Assembly (NCBI RefSeq): GCF_018101125.2
Contig: NZ_JAELVF020000004.1
Location: 310,001-374,000 of the forward strand
Direction of reading: 5' to 3'
Length of the DNA: 64,000 nt
Source: Streptomyces tardus
GTDB lineage: Bacteria > Actinomycetota > Actinomycetes > Streptomycetales > Streptomycetaceae
The first letter of the stretch is position 1; the number at the start of each line of letters is the position of its first letter. Position numbers and translations under genes: made by a program. This document shows, piece by piece, positions 16,908-25,017 of this stretch. The notes beneath the pieces are model-generated. The model was not told the origin of the DNA. It did no database searches and saw only the letters and a program-made list of their open reading frames with translations.

Positions 16908-16935
16908 ATTCGGCGCTGCTGCGGAGGCGGATTGG
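16908..16935 (-). promoter_or_regulatory. SigK-type promoter for molybdopterin oxidoreductase
   Basis: Minus strand: -35 CCAATC (16930-16935), 16-base spacer, -10 CCGAAT (16908-16913). The extended -35 GACCAATCCG is identical in the divergent promoter and upstream of sigK. The published mycobacterial SigK consensus, from memory, is CCATCC-N16/17-CCGAAT. The -10 ends 7 bases before GTG 16900, implying a leaderless mRNA. Confidence 0.8.
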
Positions 16936-16991
16936 TCGTTCACTCAAACAAATGAAAAATCGGCTCCGAGCTCGGCTTTCGTGCCGCCGGA

Positions 16992-17019
16992 CCAATCCGT
17001 TCCGCCCTCGGCACCGAAT
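16992..17019 (+). promoter_or_regulatory. SigK-type promoter for lipid-modification operon
   Basis: Plus strand: -35 CCAATC (16992-16997), exactly 16 bases, -10 CCGAAT (17014-17019). It lies 73 bases upstream of ATG 17093 and points away from the matching minus-strand promoter at 16908-16935. Both hexamers are identical between the two promoters. Confidence 0.8.
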
Positions 17020-17092
17020 CATCCGCGACAGGCGCGTCGCGAGAGCGCGCACCCCGCGCTCCCCCGCGCACCGAAATCTCAGGAGGACCGAC

Positions 17093-18421
17093 ATGGCGGC
17101 AGACCGGCGCCGAATCGCCGTGGTGGGCAGCGGAGTCGCGGGCCTGAGCGCGGCACATGTGCTGCATCGCGGCGGCGTCGAGGTGTCGCTCTACGAGGCG
17201 GACGAGCGGCTGGGCGGTCACGCCCACACCCACGACCTCGCCACCCCGGACGGCCGGGTCCATCACGTCGACTCCGGCTTCATCGTCCACAACGAGCGGA
17301 CCTACCCCCGTCTTCTGCGGCTGTTCGCCGAACTCGGCGTCGCCACGCAGGAGTCGGAGATGAGCATGTCGGTGCGGTGCGAGGGCTGCGGCCTGGAGTA
17401 CGCGGGAGCCCGCGGCCCGGCCGGCCTGTTCGCCAAGCCGAGCCGGGCACTTCGTCCCCGCACCCTGCGGATGTACGCGGAGGTGCCGCGCTTCCACCGT
17501 GCCGCGAGGACGCTGCTGCACCGGGCCGACGCCCGGCCCGGTGCCCCGACGGAGGCCGGCGGGGGAGCGGACCGGGAGGACGGGCCGGCGGCCGGCGTCA
17601 CGCTCGGCGACTTCCTGCGCCGCTCCCGCTTCTCGCCGTACTTCGTCAGCCACTTCGCCATTCCGCTGGTGTCCGCGGTCTGGTCCTGCCCGGCGGAGAC
17701 CGCGCTGCGCTACCCCGCGCTCTACCTCTTCCGCTTCCTGGACCACCACGGGATGCTCTCGGTCGGCGGCTCTCCCACCTGGCGCACCGTCACCGGTGGG
17801 TCCCGCAGCTACGTCGACCGGATCGCCGAGCAGCTGACCGCCGTACACCTCGCCTCCCCCGTGCGCTCGGTCCGCCGGACCGCCGGCGGCGTGCGGCTGG
17901 CGACCGCCGGCGGCGCCGTCGAGGAGGCCGACGGTGTGGTCATCGCCGTCCACCCCGACCAGGCGCTCGCGCTCCTCGACGACCCCACCCCGGACGAGCG
18001 CGAGGTCCTCGGCGCCTTCCGGTACTCGCGCAACACCGCACTGCTGCACACCGACACCTCCGTACTGCCGCGCAGCTCCGGCGCCCGCGCCTCGTGGAAC
18101 TACCTGATGCCGCACTGCGAGACCGGTGCCGACGACGTACGCGTCAGCTACGACATGAACCGGCTCCAACGGCTGGACGCCGACCGGGAGTACGTCGTCA
18201 CCCTGGGCGGCGGCGACCGGATCGACCCGGACCTGGTGCTCGCCGAGATGGTCTACGAGCACCCCGTCTTCACTCACGGCACCAGGGCGGCGCAGCTGCG
18301 GCTGCCCGAGCTGGCCGGGCCCGTCACCGCCTACGCGGGCGCCTACCACGGCTGGGGCTTCCACGAGGACGGCTGTCGCTCGGGGGTCGACGCCGCGGCG
18401 GCGCTGGGGGTGCGCTGGTGA
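17093..18421 (+). CDS. FAD-dependent amine-oxidase-like oxidoreductase (Rv0449c-like)
   Basis: A 442-residue flavoprotein. The N-terminal Rossmann motif is VVGSGVAGLSAAHVL (GxGxxG), followed by the acidic ribose-binding residue in SLYEADERLGGHAHTH. A substrate domain and C-terminal FAD closure (VTAYAGAYHGWGFHEDG) follow. AGGAGG at 17081-17086 sets the start. It is the first gene of five, all overlapping at stop/start codons. The same gene set and order, apart from the second methyltransferase, is known next to sigK in mycobacteria (Rv0449c-Rv0446c). Relatives desaturate or isomerise membrane acyl chains after methyl transfer. The exact reaction is inferred, not shown. Confidence 0.85.
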   Translation: MAADRRRIAVVGSGVAGLSAAHVLHRGGVEVSLYEADERLGGHAHTHDLATPDGRVHHVDSGFIVHNERTYPRLLRLFAELGVATQESEMSMSVRCEGCGLEYAGARGPAGLFAKPSRALRPRTLRMYAEVPRFHRAARTLLHRADARPGAPTEAGGGADREDGPAAGVTLGDFLRRSRFSPYFVSHFAIPLVSAVWSCPAETALRYPALYLFRFLDHHGMLSVGGSPTWRTVTGGSRSYVDRIAEQLTAVHLASPVRSVRRTAGGVRLATAGGAVEEADGVVIAVHPDQALALLDDPTPDEREVLGAFRYSRNTALLHTDTSVLPRSSGARASWNYLMPHCETGADDVRVSYDMNRLQRLDADREYVVTLGGGDRIDPDLVLAEMVYEHPVFTHGTRAAQLRLPELAGPVTAYAGAYHGWGFHEDGCRSGVDAAAALGVRW

Positions 18422-19215
18422 ACGCGGCGAACGACCCCCGGGCGGACACGGCGCACCACGCGCAGGAGAGCGCGCTGCCGGACCCGCCGGTGGCCGCTGC
18501 CCTCTACCGCTGCCGGGTCACCCACGTGCGCACGGCACCCAAGCGGCACCTGGTGCGCCACCGCACGTACATGTGGCTGATCGACCTCGCCCGGCCGCCC
18601 CGACTCCCGCGTCTGCTGCGGCCGTTGGCACGCTTCCGCTCCGCCGACCACTTCGCCGGGACCGCGCCCACCATCCGCGAGGGGCTGGAGCGCTTCCTGG
18701 CCGCGCGGGGCGTCGACCTGGCCGGCGGCCGGGTACTGATGCTGGCCAACGCACGCGTCCTCGGCCACGTCTTCAACCCGCTCTCGCTCTACTGGTGCCA
18801 CGACCCGCAGGGGCGGCTGCGCTGTGTCGTCGCCGAGGTCCACAACACCTACGGCGAGCGGCACTGCTACCTGCTGCGCACCGACGAGCGCGGACGCGCC
18901 GAGACGGCCAAGGAGTTCCACGTCTCGCCGTTCCTGCCCGTCGAGGGCGGCTACCGGATGCGGTTGCCGCTGCCGGACCGCGCCCTGGACCTCGCCGTCC
19001 ACTGGGAGCACGCGGGCTCCCGTCCGTTCACCGCGACCGTGCGCGGCGAACGCCAACAGCCGGGCACCGCCGCCCTGCTGCGCGCGGCCGTCCGGCACCC
19101 CTGGCCGACGCTCGCCGTCAGCGCCGCCATCAGGGCGCACGGAGTGCTGCTCTGGCTGCGCGGCCTGCCCGTGCGTCCCCGTCCCCGTCACCAGTCCCAG
19201 GAAGGTGTGGAGTGA
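18418..19215 (+). CDS. DUF1365-domain protein (Rv0448c-like)
   Basis: A 265-residue protein starting at the GTG inside the stop of the preceding gene (GTGA overlap). DUF1365 landmarks include YRCRVTHVRTAPKRH, HRTYMWLIDL, the long MLANARVLGHVFNPLSLYWC block and VVAEVHNTYGERHCYLL. There is no signal peptide or clear membrane segment. DUF1365 proteins almost always accompany FAD oxidoreductases and CFA-synthase-like methyltransferases in lipid-modification operons and may be an accessory or catalytic partner. No catalytic residues are established to my knowledge. Confidence 0.85.
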   Translation: MNAANDPRADTAHHAQESALPDPPVAAALYRCRVTHVRTAPKRHLVRHRTYMWLIDLARPPRLPRLLRPLARFRSADHFAGTAPTIREGLERFLAARGVDLAGGRVLMLANARVLGHVFNPLSLYWCHDPQGRLRCVVAEVHNTYGERHCYLLRTDERGRAETAKEFHVSPFLPVEGGYRMRLPLPDRALDLAVHWEHAGSRPFTATVRGERQQPGTAALLRAAVRHPWPTLAVSAAIRAHGVLLWLRGLPVRPRPRHQSQEGVE

Positions 19216-20555
19216 GTACGACCCTCTCCCCGAGCCCCAGCGCGATCGATCCCGAACGCTGGCCCGACGTTGCCTCGGTGCCGTCGGCCTCGGCCGCCCG
19301 CAGGTGGGCCACCGAGCGGCTGCTGCGCCGAGCGGTGGCACAGCTGCCCCTGTGGGTGCGCCTGCCCGACGGCGAACTCCTCGGTCGGGGCGGCCCGTTG
19401 ATGGAGATCCGTGATCCGCGCGCCTTCCACGCCAGGCTCGGCCGCACCGGACTGATCGGCTTCGGCGAGTCCTACCTCGCGGGCGAGTGGGACGCCCCGG
19501 ACCTCGTCGCGGTCCTCACCGTGCTCGCCTCCGAGATGGCCACCCTGGTACCGGCCCCGCTGCAACGGCTGCGCGGAGTCTGGGCGGCGCGCCAGCCGGG
19601 CGCCCAGCGCAACACCCCGAGCGGTTCGAAGCGCAACATCAGCCGCCACTACGACCTGTCCAACGACCTCTTCGCGCTCTTCCTCGACAGCACTCTGTCC
19701 TACTCCTCGGGCATCTTCCGCTCGCTGCCCGCCACGCCCGACCGGCTGACCGACGCGCAGCACCGCAAGATCGACCGGCTGCTCGACCTCGCGGAGGTCG
19801 GACCGGGCACTCGCGTGCTCGAAATCGGCACGGGCTGGGGCGAGTTGGCGATCCGGGCCGCTGCGCGCGGTGCACGGGTGACCAGCGTGACCCTCTCCGA
19901 GGAGCAGCGGGCCCTCGCCCTCAGCCGCATCGCCGCGGCCGGCCACCGGGACGCGGCCACCGTCGAGCTCTGCGACTACCGGGAGGTGACCGGCGAGTAC
20001 GACGCGGTCGTCAGTGTCGAGATGATCGAGGCGGTGGGCGTGGAGTACTGGCCCACCTACTTCGCCAAGCTGGCCGATGTGCTCGCACCCGGCGGCCGGG
20101 TGGCGCTCCAGGCCATCACCATGCCGCACGAGCGGATGCTCGCCAGTCGCCGCACCCACACCTGGATCCAGAAGTACATCTTCCCCGGCGGGATGCTGCC
20201 CTCCACCGAGGCGGTGGCCGAACAGGCGGCACCGCGCCTGGAGATCACCCGGCGCGCCGGGTTCGGTCCGCACTACGCCGAGACGCTCCGACTGTGGCGG
20301 GAGGCGTTCGCCGCCCGCGCCGAGGAGGTCGGGGAGCTGGGCTTCGACGAGACGTTCCGCCGTATGTGGACCTTCTACCTCGCCTACTCCGAGGCAGGGT
20401 TCCGCTCCGGCTACCTCGACGTCCAGCAGTTCCTGCTCACCGCGCCCGGCACACCCGACGCGCCCGCCACACCCGACGCGCCCGGCACACCCGACGCGCC
20501 CGCCACACCGGCCGGGCAGGCCCGGTCCGACAGCACAGAGGAGCCCACCCCATGA
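19212..20555 (+). CDS. CFA-synthase-like SAM methyltransferase, UfaA1-like (first paralog)
   Basis: A 447-residue protein with an N-terminal lipid-binding helical part and a SAM-dependent methyltransferase core from about residue 190 (VLEIGTGWGELAIRAA). Family features include RHYDLSNDLFALFLD, VSVEMIEAVG (active-site Glu) and WIQKYIFPGGMLPS. The Cys that usually follows the tyrosine in the YSC block is Ser here (LSYSSGIF), and the LLH block reads ALQAIT. This suggests chemistry different from cyclopropanation, such as methyl addition at an acyl double bond. The C-terminus carries four PGTPDA/PATPDA repeats. It starts at a GTG overlapping the DUF1365 stop and ends in an ATGA overlap with its paralog. 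Confidence 0.87.
   Translation: MSTTLSPSPSAIDPERWPDVASVPSASAARRWATERLLRRAVAQLPLWVRLPDGELLGRGGPLMEIRDPRAFHARLGRTGLIGFGESYLAGEWDAPDLVAVLTVLASEMATLVPAPLQRLRGVWAARQPGAQRNTPSGSKRNISRHYDLSNDLFALFLDSTLSYSSGIFRSLPATPDRLTDAQHRKIDRLLDLAEVGPGTRVLEIGTGWGELAIRAAARGARVTSVTLSEEQRALALSRIAAAGHRDAATVELCDYREVTGEYDAVVSVEMIEAVGVEYWPTYFAKLADVLAPGGRVALQAITMPHERMLASRRTHTWIQKYIFPGGMLPSTEAVAEQAAPRLEITRRAGFGPHYAETLRLWREAFAARAEEVGELGFDETFRRMWTFYLAYSEAGFRSGYLDVQQFLLTAPGTPDAPATPDAPGTPDAPATPAGQARSDSTEEPTP
20442..20513 (+). repeat. Four 18-bp in-frame repeats at 3' end of first CFA-like gene
   Basis: Alternating 18-base units (ccc-ggc/gcc-aca-ccc-gac-gcg) encode P-[GA]-T-P-D-A four times near the C-terminus. This is a low-complexity tail, probably disordered and free to vary in length. 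Confidence 0.7.
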
Positions 20556-21892
20556 GCGGAGCCGCCCCCCAGATCACCCGCCTCGTCGGTGAACTCCTCG
20601 GTGGCCCGCTACCGGTACGGCTGCGCGCCTGGGACGGCAGCGAGAGCGGGCCCGCCGACGCCCCGGTGCTGGTGCTGCGTCACCGCCGGGCGCTGCGCCA
20701 CCTGGTCTGGCAGCCCGACGAACTCGGCCTGGCCCGCGCGTACATCAGCGGCGACCTCGCGGTGGAGGGAGACCTCGCCGAGGGGCTGCGCGCCGTCTGG
20801 GGCGCGGTGCGCGAGGGCGGTCTGCGCCCGCCGACCGCCAGGAGCCTGGTGCGCGACCGCACCGGCATCCGGGCGGCGAGGACCGCACTTCGGCTGGGCG
20901 CGCTGGGTCCGCGCCCGCCGCGTCCGCGCACCGAGGCCCGGCCCGAGGGCGCACTGCACAGCAAGTCCCGCGACGAGGCCGTCATCGCGCACCACTACGA
21001 CCTGTCCAACGACTTCTACGGCCTGCTGCTGGATCCGACGATGGCCTACTCCTGCGCCCACTGGGCCCGGGAGCCCGGGTCCCGCGCGGTGCGGGAGGAC
21101 GGCACGGCCGGCGCCTACGGTCTGCACGACGCCCAGCGGGCCAAGCTCGACCTGATCTGCCGCAGACTCGCGCTCGCCCCCGGGATGCGGCTCCTGGACG
21201 TCGGCTGCGGCTGGGGCTCGCTGACGCTGTACGCCGCCGAGTGCTACGGGGTGCGGGTCACCGCCGTCACCCTCGCGGCGGAGCAGGCCGCGCACGTGCG
21301 CCGGCAGGCCGCCGAGCGCGGTCTGGAGGAACTGGTGGAGGTGCGCCGCCTGGACTATCGCGACCTGACCGGCGACGGTTCGTACGACGCGGTGGCCACT
21401 GTGGAGATGGGCGAGCACGTCGGCGACGCCGAGTACCCGGCGTTCGCCGCGCTCCTGCACCGGATGCTGCGCCCGCGCGGACGGCTCCTCGTCCAGCAGA
21501 TGTCCCGGGGGTCGGTGGCACCCGGCGGCGGCGCGTTCATCGAGGCGTACATCGCCCCCGACATGCACATGCGCCCGGTGGGGGACACCGTCACCCTGTT
21601 GGAGAACGCGGGACTGGAGGTGCGGGAGGTGCAGTCGATGCGGGAGGACTACGTCCACACCGTGCGGGCCTGGTACCGCACGCTCCAGGAGCGGTGGTCC
21701 GAGGTGGTGGACCTGGTCGGCGAGGAGACGGCCAGAGTGTGGCAGCTCTACCTCGTCGGAGGTGCGCTGGCCTTCGAGGAACGCCGCATGGGCGTCGACC
21801 AGTTGCTGGCGGTGCGGCCCACCGCCGGTGGCGAGAGCGGCTTCGCCGAGTCCGCGGCGGACCGGTTCGGCGCTCAGCGGGTGGCGGCGTGA
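20552..21892 (+). CDS. CFA-synthase-like SAM methyltransferase (second paralog)
   Basis: A 446-residue paralog of the preceding gene. The methyltransferase core begins near residue 210 (LLDVGCGWGSLTLYAA). Unlike the first copy it keeps the family cysteine block (MAYSCAHW) and HHYDLSNDFYGLLLD. It diverges later (VQQMSRGSVAPGGG, AYIAPDMHMRPVG in place of the KYIFPNG block). ATGA overlap with the upstream gene and GTGA overlap with DUF1295 indicate one mRNA. The mycobacterial sigK locus has only one such methyltransferase, so the doubled set here may make two successive or alternative acyl modifications (inference). Confidence 0.85.
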   Translation: MSGAAPQITRLVGELLGGPLPVRLRAWDGSESGPADAPVLVLRHRRALRHLVWQPDELGLARAYISGDLAVEGDLAEGLRAVWGAVREGGLRPPTARSLVRDRTGIRAARTALRLGALGPRPPRPRTEARPEGALHSKSRDEAVIAHHYDLSNDFYGLLLDPTMAYSCAHWAREPGSRAVREDGTAGAYGLHDAQRAKLDLICRRLALAPGMRLLDVGCGWGSLTLYAAECYGVRVTAVTLAAEQAAHVRRQAAERGLEELVEVRRLDYRDLTGDGSYDAVATVEMGEHVGDAEYPAFAALLHRMLRPRGRLLVQQMSRGSVAPGGGAFIEAYIAPDMHMRPVGDTVTLLENAGLEVREVQSMREDYVHTVRAWYRTLQERWSEVVDLVGEETARVWQLYLVGGALAFEERRMGVDQLLAVRPTAGGESGFAESAADRFGAQRVAA

Positions 21893-22692
21893 ACGACTAT
21901 CCCTGGGCGGACTTCGCCACCAACCTGCTGTACTCCGCGCTCGCCGCTCTCGCGGTCATGTGCGTCACCTTCCTGCTGGCGCGCTCCCGCGGCATGCACC
22001 GAATCGTCGACAGCGCCTGGGGCGCTGCCTTCGCCGCGGTGGCCCTGGTCTCGTACCTGCTCTCGGCCGGCCAGGGCCACGGCGGGCTGCGGCTGCTGAC
22101 CCTGGTCCTGACCGCCGGCTGGGGCCTGCGGCTGGCGGTGCACATCGCCCGGCGCGGCGCCGGCCACGGGGAGGACCCGCGCTACGACCGGATGCTGAGC
22201 AAGGCCCCCGGCAGCAGGGACGCCTACGCCTTCCGCAAGGTCTATCTGCTCCAGGGCGCGCTCGTCTGGCTGATCTCGCTGCCGGTGCAGGCCGCCTGCT
22301 ACCTCCCCGAACCGGTGCCCGCGGTAGTGGTGGCGGGTGTTCTGCTGTGGTGCGTCGGGATCTTCTTCGAGGCGGTCGGAGACCACCAACTCGCCCGCTT
22401 CAAGGCCGATCCGGCCCACCGCGGGCTGATCATGGACCGCGGACTGTGGCAGTACACCCGGCACCCCAACTACTTCGGCGACTTCGCCGTCTGGTGGGGT
22501 CTGTTCCTGCTGGCCGCCTCCGACCCGGCGGTCGCGGCGGCGGTGTTGGTCTCCCCGGTGGTGATGAGCCTGCTGCTGACCGTCGGCAGCGGAAAGCGGC
22601 TGCTGGAGAAGAGCATGGCCGACCGCCCGGGCTTCGCCGAGTACGCCGCCCGCACCAGCGGGTTCTTCCCGCTCCCGCCGAAGCGCGGCTGA
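21889..22692 (+). CDS. DUF1295 membrane protein (steroid 5-alpha-reductase-like, Rv0446c-like)
   Basis: A 267-residue integral membrane protein with about six to seven hydrophobic helices. The C-terminal catalytic signature is GLWQYTRHPNYFGDFAVWWG, typical of DUF1295/isoprenylcysteine methyltransferase and 5-alpha-reductase-like enzymes, which bind a cofactor in the last helices. GTG start overlaps the stop of the second methyltransferase. It is the last gene of the five-gene operon and is probably the membrane reductase or accessory of the acyl-modification pathway. The substrate is unproven. Confidence 0.87.
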   Translation: MNDYPWADFATNLLYSALAALAVMCVTFLLARSRGMHRIVDSAWGAAFAAVALVSYLLSAGQGHGGLRLLTLVLTAGWGLRLAVHIARRGAGHGEDPRYDRMLSKAPGSRDAYAFRKVYLLQGALVWLISLPVQAACYLPEPVPAVVVAGVLLWCVGIFFEAVGDHQLARFKADPAHRGLIMDRGLWQYTRHPNYFGDFAVWWGLFLLAASDPAVAAAVLVSPVVMSLLLTVGSGKRLLEKSMADRPGFAEYAARTSGFFPLPPKRG

Positions 22693-22700
22693 ACGCGCCA

Positions 22701-22758
22701 ACCGCCGTACGCCCGGCGGCGGCCCGTGCCGGGCACGGCGGTCCGGGCGTAGGGCGGT
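22701..22758. terminator. Hairpin between DUF1295 and MerR-type genes
   Basis: Outer arms ACCGCC/GGCGGT and TACGCCCGG/CCGGGCGTA (one bulge) enclose an inner CCGTGCC/GGCACGG stem. It lies between convergent stop codons. GC-rich near-repeats (gcggtcgggtcgt) follow to about 22800. Confidence 0.45.
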
Positions 22759-22853
22759 CGGGTCGTGCGGCGGTCGGGTCGTACGGCGGTCTGGGCGGGC
22801 GTGCGGTCTGGGCGGTGGAGGCCGTCCGTACGGTGTCGGTGCCGGCGTCGCTG

Positions 22854-23591
22854 TCAGGACGGCGGTTTCCCGTCCGCCGGGCCCGAACGTTCCTCCCGGA
22901 GCGCCAGATAGCCGGCGAGAGCGGCCGAGGCGGACAGGAGCGCGCGGGCGTCCCGGTCGATCGTGCGGGCCCGCTCCTCGACCGCCGCCCGCGCGCGGGC
23001 GGCGTCCCCGCGCAGACGGATCTCGCCCAGCACCGAGGCGATCTCCGCGAGCCCGTGGCCGGACCGCCGCAGCAGCGCCGCCAGTTCGGCGTCGCGCACG
23101 TCCTCGCGGCCGTAGCGGCGATGTCCGGTGGGTCCACGCGGCGGCGAGAGGGCCCCCGCGCGCTCCCAGCCCCGCAGCGCGGTCGTGGTGACCCCGACCC
23201 TGCGGGCCAGCTCTCCCGCCCCGAGCGGCTGTTCACCGGAGTTGCTCCCGCGCCCGCAGGCGGCCGACCGCCCGTCGGCGGTCCTCAGCGCCGCGTCGAG
23301 GAGGCGTACGGTGCGCCGGTCGGCCAGCGCACGGGCGTGCACCGCGTCCAACGTCTCCCAGGCGCGGGCCGGTTCACCGGCGTGGAAGGCCGCCATGATC
23401 CCGCGCGCCGGCCCGTGGCCGGCAGCGCCCACCAGCGCGACGAAGGCTTTGAGCGCCGCCAGGTGCAGCGGCCCGTAACGCCGGTACCCGTTGGGCATCC
23501 GCGCAGCGGGCGGCAGTACGCCCCACTCCTCGTAGTTGCGCACCGCCTGCGGTGAGAGGGCCACCGCCCGCGCCAGATCGATCGGTCGCAT
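22854..23591 (-). CDS. Double-MerR regulator (TioE-like)
   Basis: A 245-residue protein containing two MerR-type winged helices in one chain. The first is at residues 1-70 (MRPIDLARAVALSPQAVRNY, then GYRRYGPLHLAALKAF). The second is at about 120-190 (LGAGELARRVGVTTTALRGW, then GHRRYGREDVRDAELAAL). The frame is open far upstream, but ATG 23591 has GGGAG at the right spacing and begins exactly at the first helix. It is divergent from the Imm-5-like pair. The octamer GAAGGTTC occurs twice in the shared intergenic region and is a candidate operator. The effector is unknown. Confidence 0.8.
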   Translation of the reverse strand: MRPIDLARAVALSPQAVRNYEEWGVLPPAARMPNGYRRYGPLHLAALKAFVALVGAAGHGPARGIMAAFHAGEPARAWETLDAVHARALADRRTVRLLDAALRTADGRSAACGRGSNSGEQPLGAGELARRVGVTTTALRGWERAGALSPPRGPTGHRRYGREDVRDAELAALLRRSGHGLAEIASVLGEIRLRGDAARARAAVEERARTIDRDARALLSASAALAGYLALREERSGPADGKPPS

Positions 23592-23602
23592 CCCACTCCC
23601 TT

Positions 23603-23669
23603 GAAGGTTCGACGGTTCGGAGCCCCGCAGCATCGCGGCACAGATCGGCCAACCCTCCACCGAAGGTTC
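23603..23669. promoter_or_regulatory. Candidate MerR operator region between divergent genes
   Basis: GAAGGTTC occurs at 23603-23610 and 23662-23669, each near the start of one divergent gene, with a further GGTTCG near 23614. The second copy sits just upstream of the -10 TACGAT for the Imm-5-like gene. Binding by the adjacent double-MerR protein is inference. Confidence 0.4.
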
Positions 23670-23674
23670 AAAGT

Positions 23675-23680
23675 TACGAT
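23675..23680 (+). promoter_or_regulatory. -10 element upstream of first Imm-5-like gene
   Basis: TACGAT (TANNNT) ends 8 bases before ATG 23689. Only a weak GAAG lies between, so the mRNA is probably leaderless or nearly so. Confidence 0.45.
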
Positions 23681-23688
23681 CGTGAAGC

Positions 23689-24381
23689 ATGGACCACCAG
23701 CCGGGCCCCTCGCGCAGAAAGCCCCCGCGCACCCCAGACCACCTCCTGACGACGGACGAGATCAGAGCCGTCACCGCCTTTGCACTCGCCTGCGCCGAGC
23801 AGGTGCTGCCGGTCTTCGAGACAGCGCATCCGCACGACGACAGGCCCCGGGCGGCCCTGCTGTCGGCAGCCGCATTCGCTGCCGGCCAACCCCGGTCCCG
23901 GGCCCAGCGCGTGACGGCCCCCGCGGCGCACCGGGCGGGCCGGGAGTGCTCCTCGCCGGCCGCCTTCCACGCGGCGACGGCTGCGGGCGACGCGGCGGCC
24001 TCGGCCTACCTCCATCCGCTGGCCGACGCCGCCCAGGTCAACCACATCCTGCGCGCCGCGGCGCACACCGTACGGGTCTTCGAGCTGTGTCCCGAACTGC
24101 GCCCCGGACAGGACCCGATGGGCTGCGTACTCCACCGCGCCACCCCGTCGCTCACGGCTGTCCTCCACCGCTATCCGCGGGTCCCGGCCGGTCGCACTCC
24201 GGTCGCACGTCTGGTGCACACCCTCGACCGGCAGCTGCGGAGCACCTCGACGGCTCCGGCGCGCCCCGTTCCGGATCGGCCCTCCGAGGAGCCGTCAGCC
24301 GGCGAGCCGTCCGCAGCGGCGTCGTGCGCCGGGGAACCGGCAGACCGGGAGCCGGGCGAGGCGCCGCGGAGGCGGCCGTGA
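23689..24381 (+). CDS. Imm-5-like putative immunity-type protein, copy 1
   Basis: A 230-residue alanine-rich helical protein. Residues about 20-150 (ITAFALACAEQVLPVFE-type opening, DDRPRAALLSAAAFAAGQ, then a repeat-like helical array) match the pattern of actinobacterial proteins annotated as putative immunity proteins with an Imm-5-like domain. The last 60 residues are a Pro/Glu-rich tail with EPSAGEPS repeats. It overlaps the next gene by GTGA, and that gene encodes a shorter homolog. No toxin gene was found nearby, so the immunity label is only a domain name. Confidence 0.6.
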   Translation: MDHQPGPSRRKPPRTPDHLLTTDEIRAVTAFALACAEQVLPVFETAHPHDDRPRAALLSAAAFAAGQPRSRAQRVTAPAAHRAGRECSSPAAFHAATAAGDAAASAYLHPLADAAQVNHILRAAAHTVRVFELCPELRPGQDPMGCVLHRATPSLTAVLHRYPRVPAGRTPVARLVHTLDRQLRSTSTAPARPVPDRPSEEPSAGEPSAAASCAGEPADREPGEAPRRRP

Positions 24382-24887
24382 TCCTGCCCCGGGAACGCGA
24401 CCCGCGCATGATCACGATCCGTCGTGGCGGCACGCTGACCGATGTCGACCACCGGCTGCTCGCCCTGTGGGCGGCACAGTGCGCGGAACACGTACTGCAC
24501 CTCTTCGAGCGGGCGGAACCGGCCGACGCGCGTCCCCGCGAGGCCGTTGCCGCCGCCCGCGCCTGGGCCGCGGGAGAGCTGCCGATGATGCGGGCGCGTG
24601 CGATCGGCGGCCACGCGATGGGCGCCGCGCGCCCACTGACCGGCGCCGCCCGCTTCGCGGCCTTTGCGGCGGGACAGGCCGCCTGTGTGGGCCATGTCGC
24701 CGAACACGACCTCGGCGCCGCGGCGTACGCGGTCAAGGCGGTGCGCAGCGCCCGTCCGGACGACCCCGGGGCGGGCCGGGAGGAACGGGACCGGCAGCGC
24801 GACCGGCTCCCCGGCCGCATCCGCGAGCTCGTCCTCCGGGACCAGCAATGCCGCGACAGCATCTGCTGGTTCGCGTTCTCGGACTGA
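24378..24887 (+). CDS. Imm-5-like putative immunity-type protein, copy 2
   Basis: A 169-residue protein starting at the GTG in the upstream stop codon. Its core (HRLLALWAAQCAEHVLHLFE, then ADARPREAVAAARAWAAGE and an Ala-rich helical array) aligns by eye with the upstream protein, so the two form a tandem duplicate. The conserved Cys-Ala-Glu-x-Val and Arg-Pro motifs recur in both. The end LRDQQCRDSICWFAFSD is specific to this copy. Function is unknown. Confidence 0.65.
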   Translation: MILPRERDPRMITIRRGGTLTDVDHRLLALWAAQCAEHVLHLFERAEPADARPREAVAAARAWAAGELPMMRARAIGGHAMGAARPLTGAARFAAFAAGQAACVGHVAEHDLGAAAYAVKAVRSARPDDPGAGREERDRQRDRLPGRIRELVLRDQQCRDSICWFAFSD

Positions 24888-25005
24888 CGGGCGTGCCCAC
24901 CCGCGCTCCCGCCGGCGACTGCCGACGCCCGCCGACAACGGCGTCACCCGAGGGGACACGGAGAGCGGTGGGTCGGTCGGGGCCGGTGTTGTCAGAGGTG
25001 GTGGA

Positions 25006-25011
25006 TAGCCT
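25006..25011 (+). promoter_or_regulatory. -10 element for leaderless gene at 25018
   Basis: TAGCCT (TANNNT) ends 6 bases before ATG 25018. No Shine-Dalgarno is present. Confidence 0.45.
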
Positions 25012-25017
25012 TCGGCC

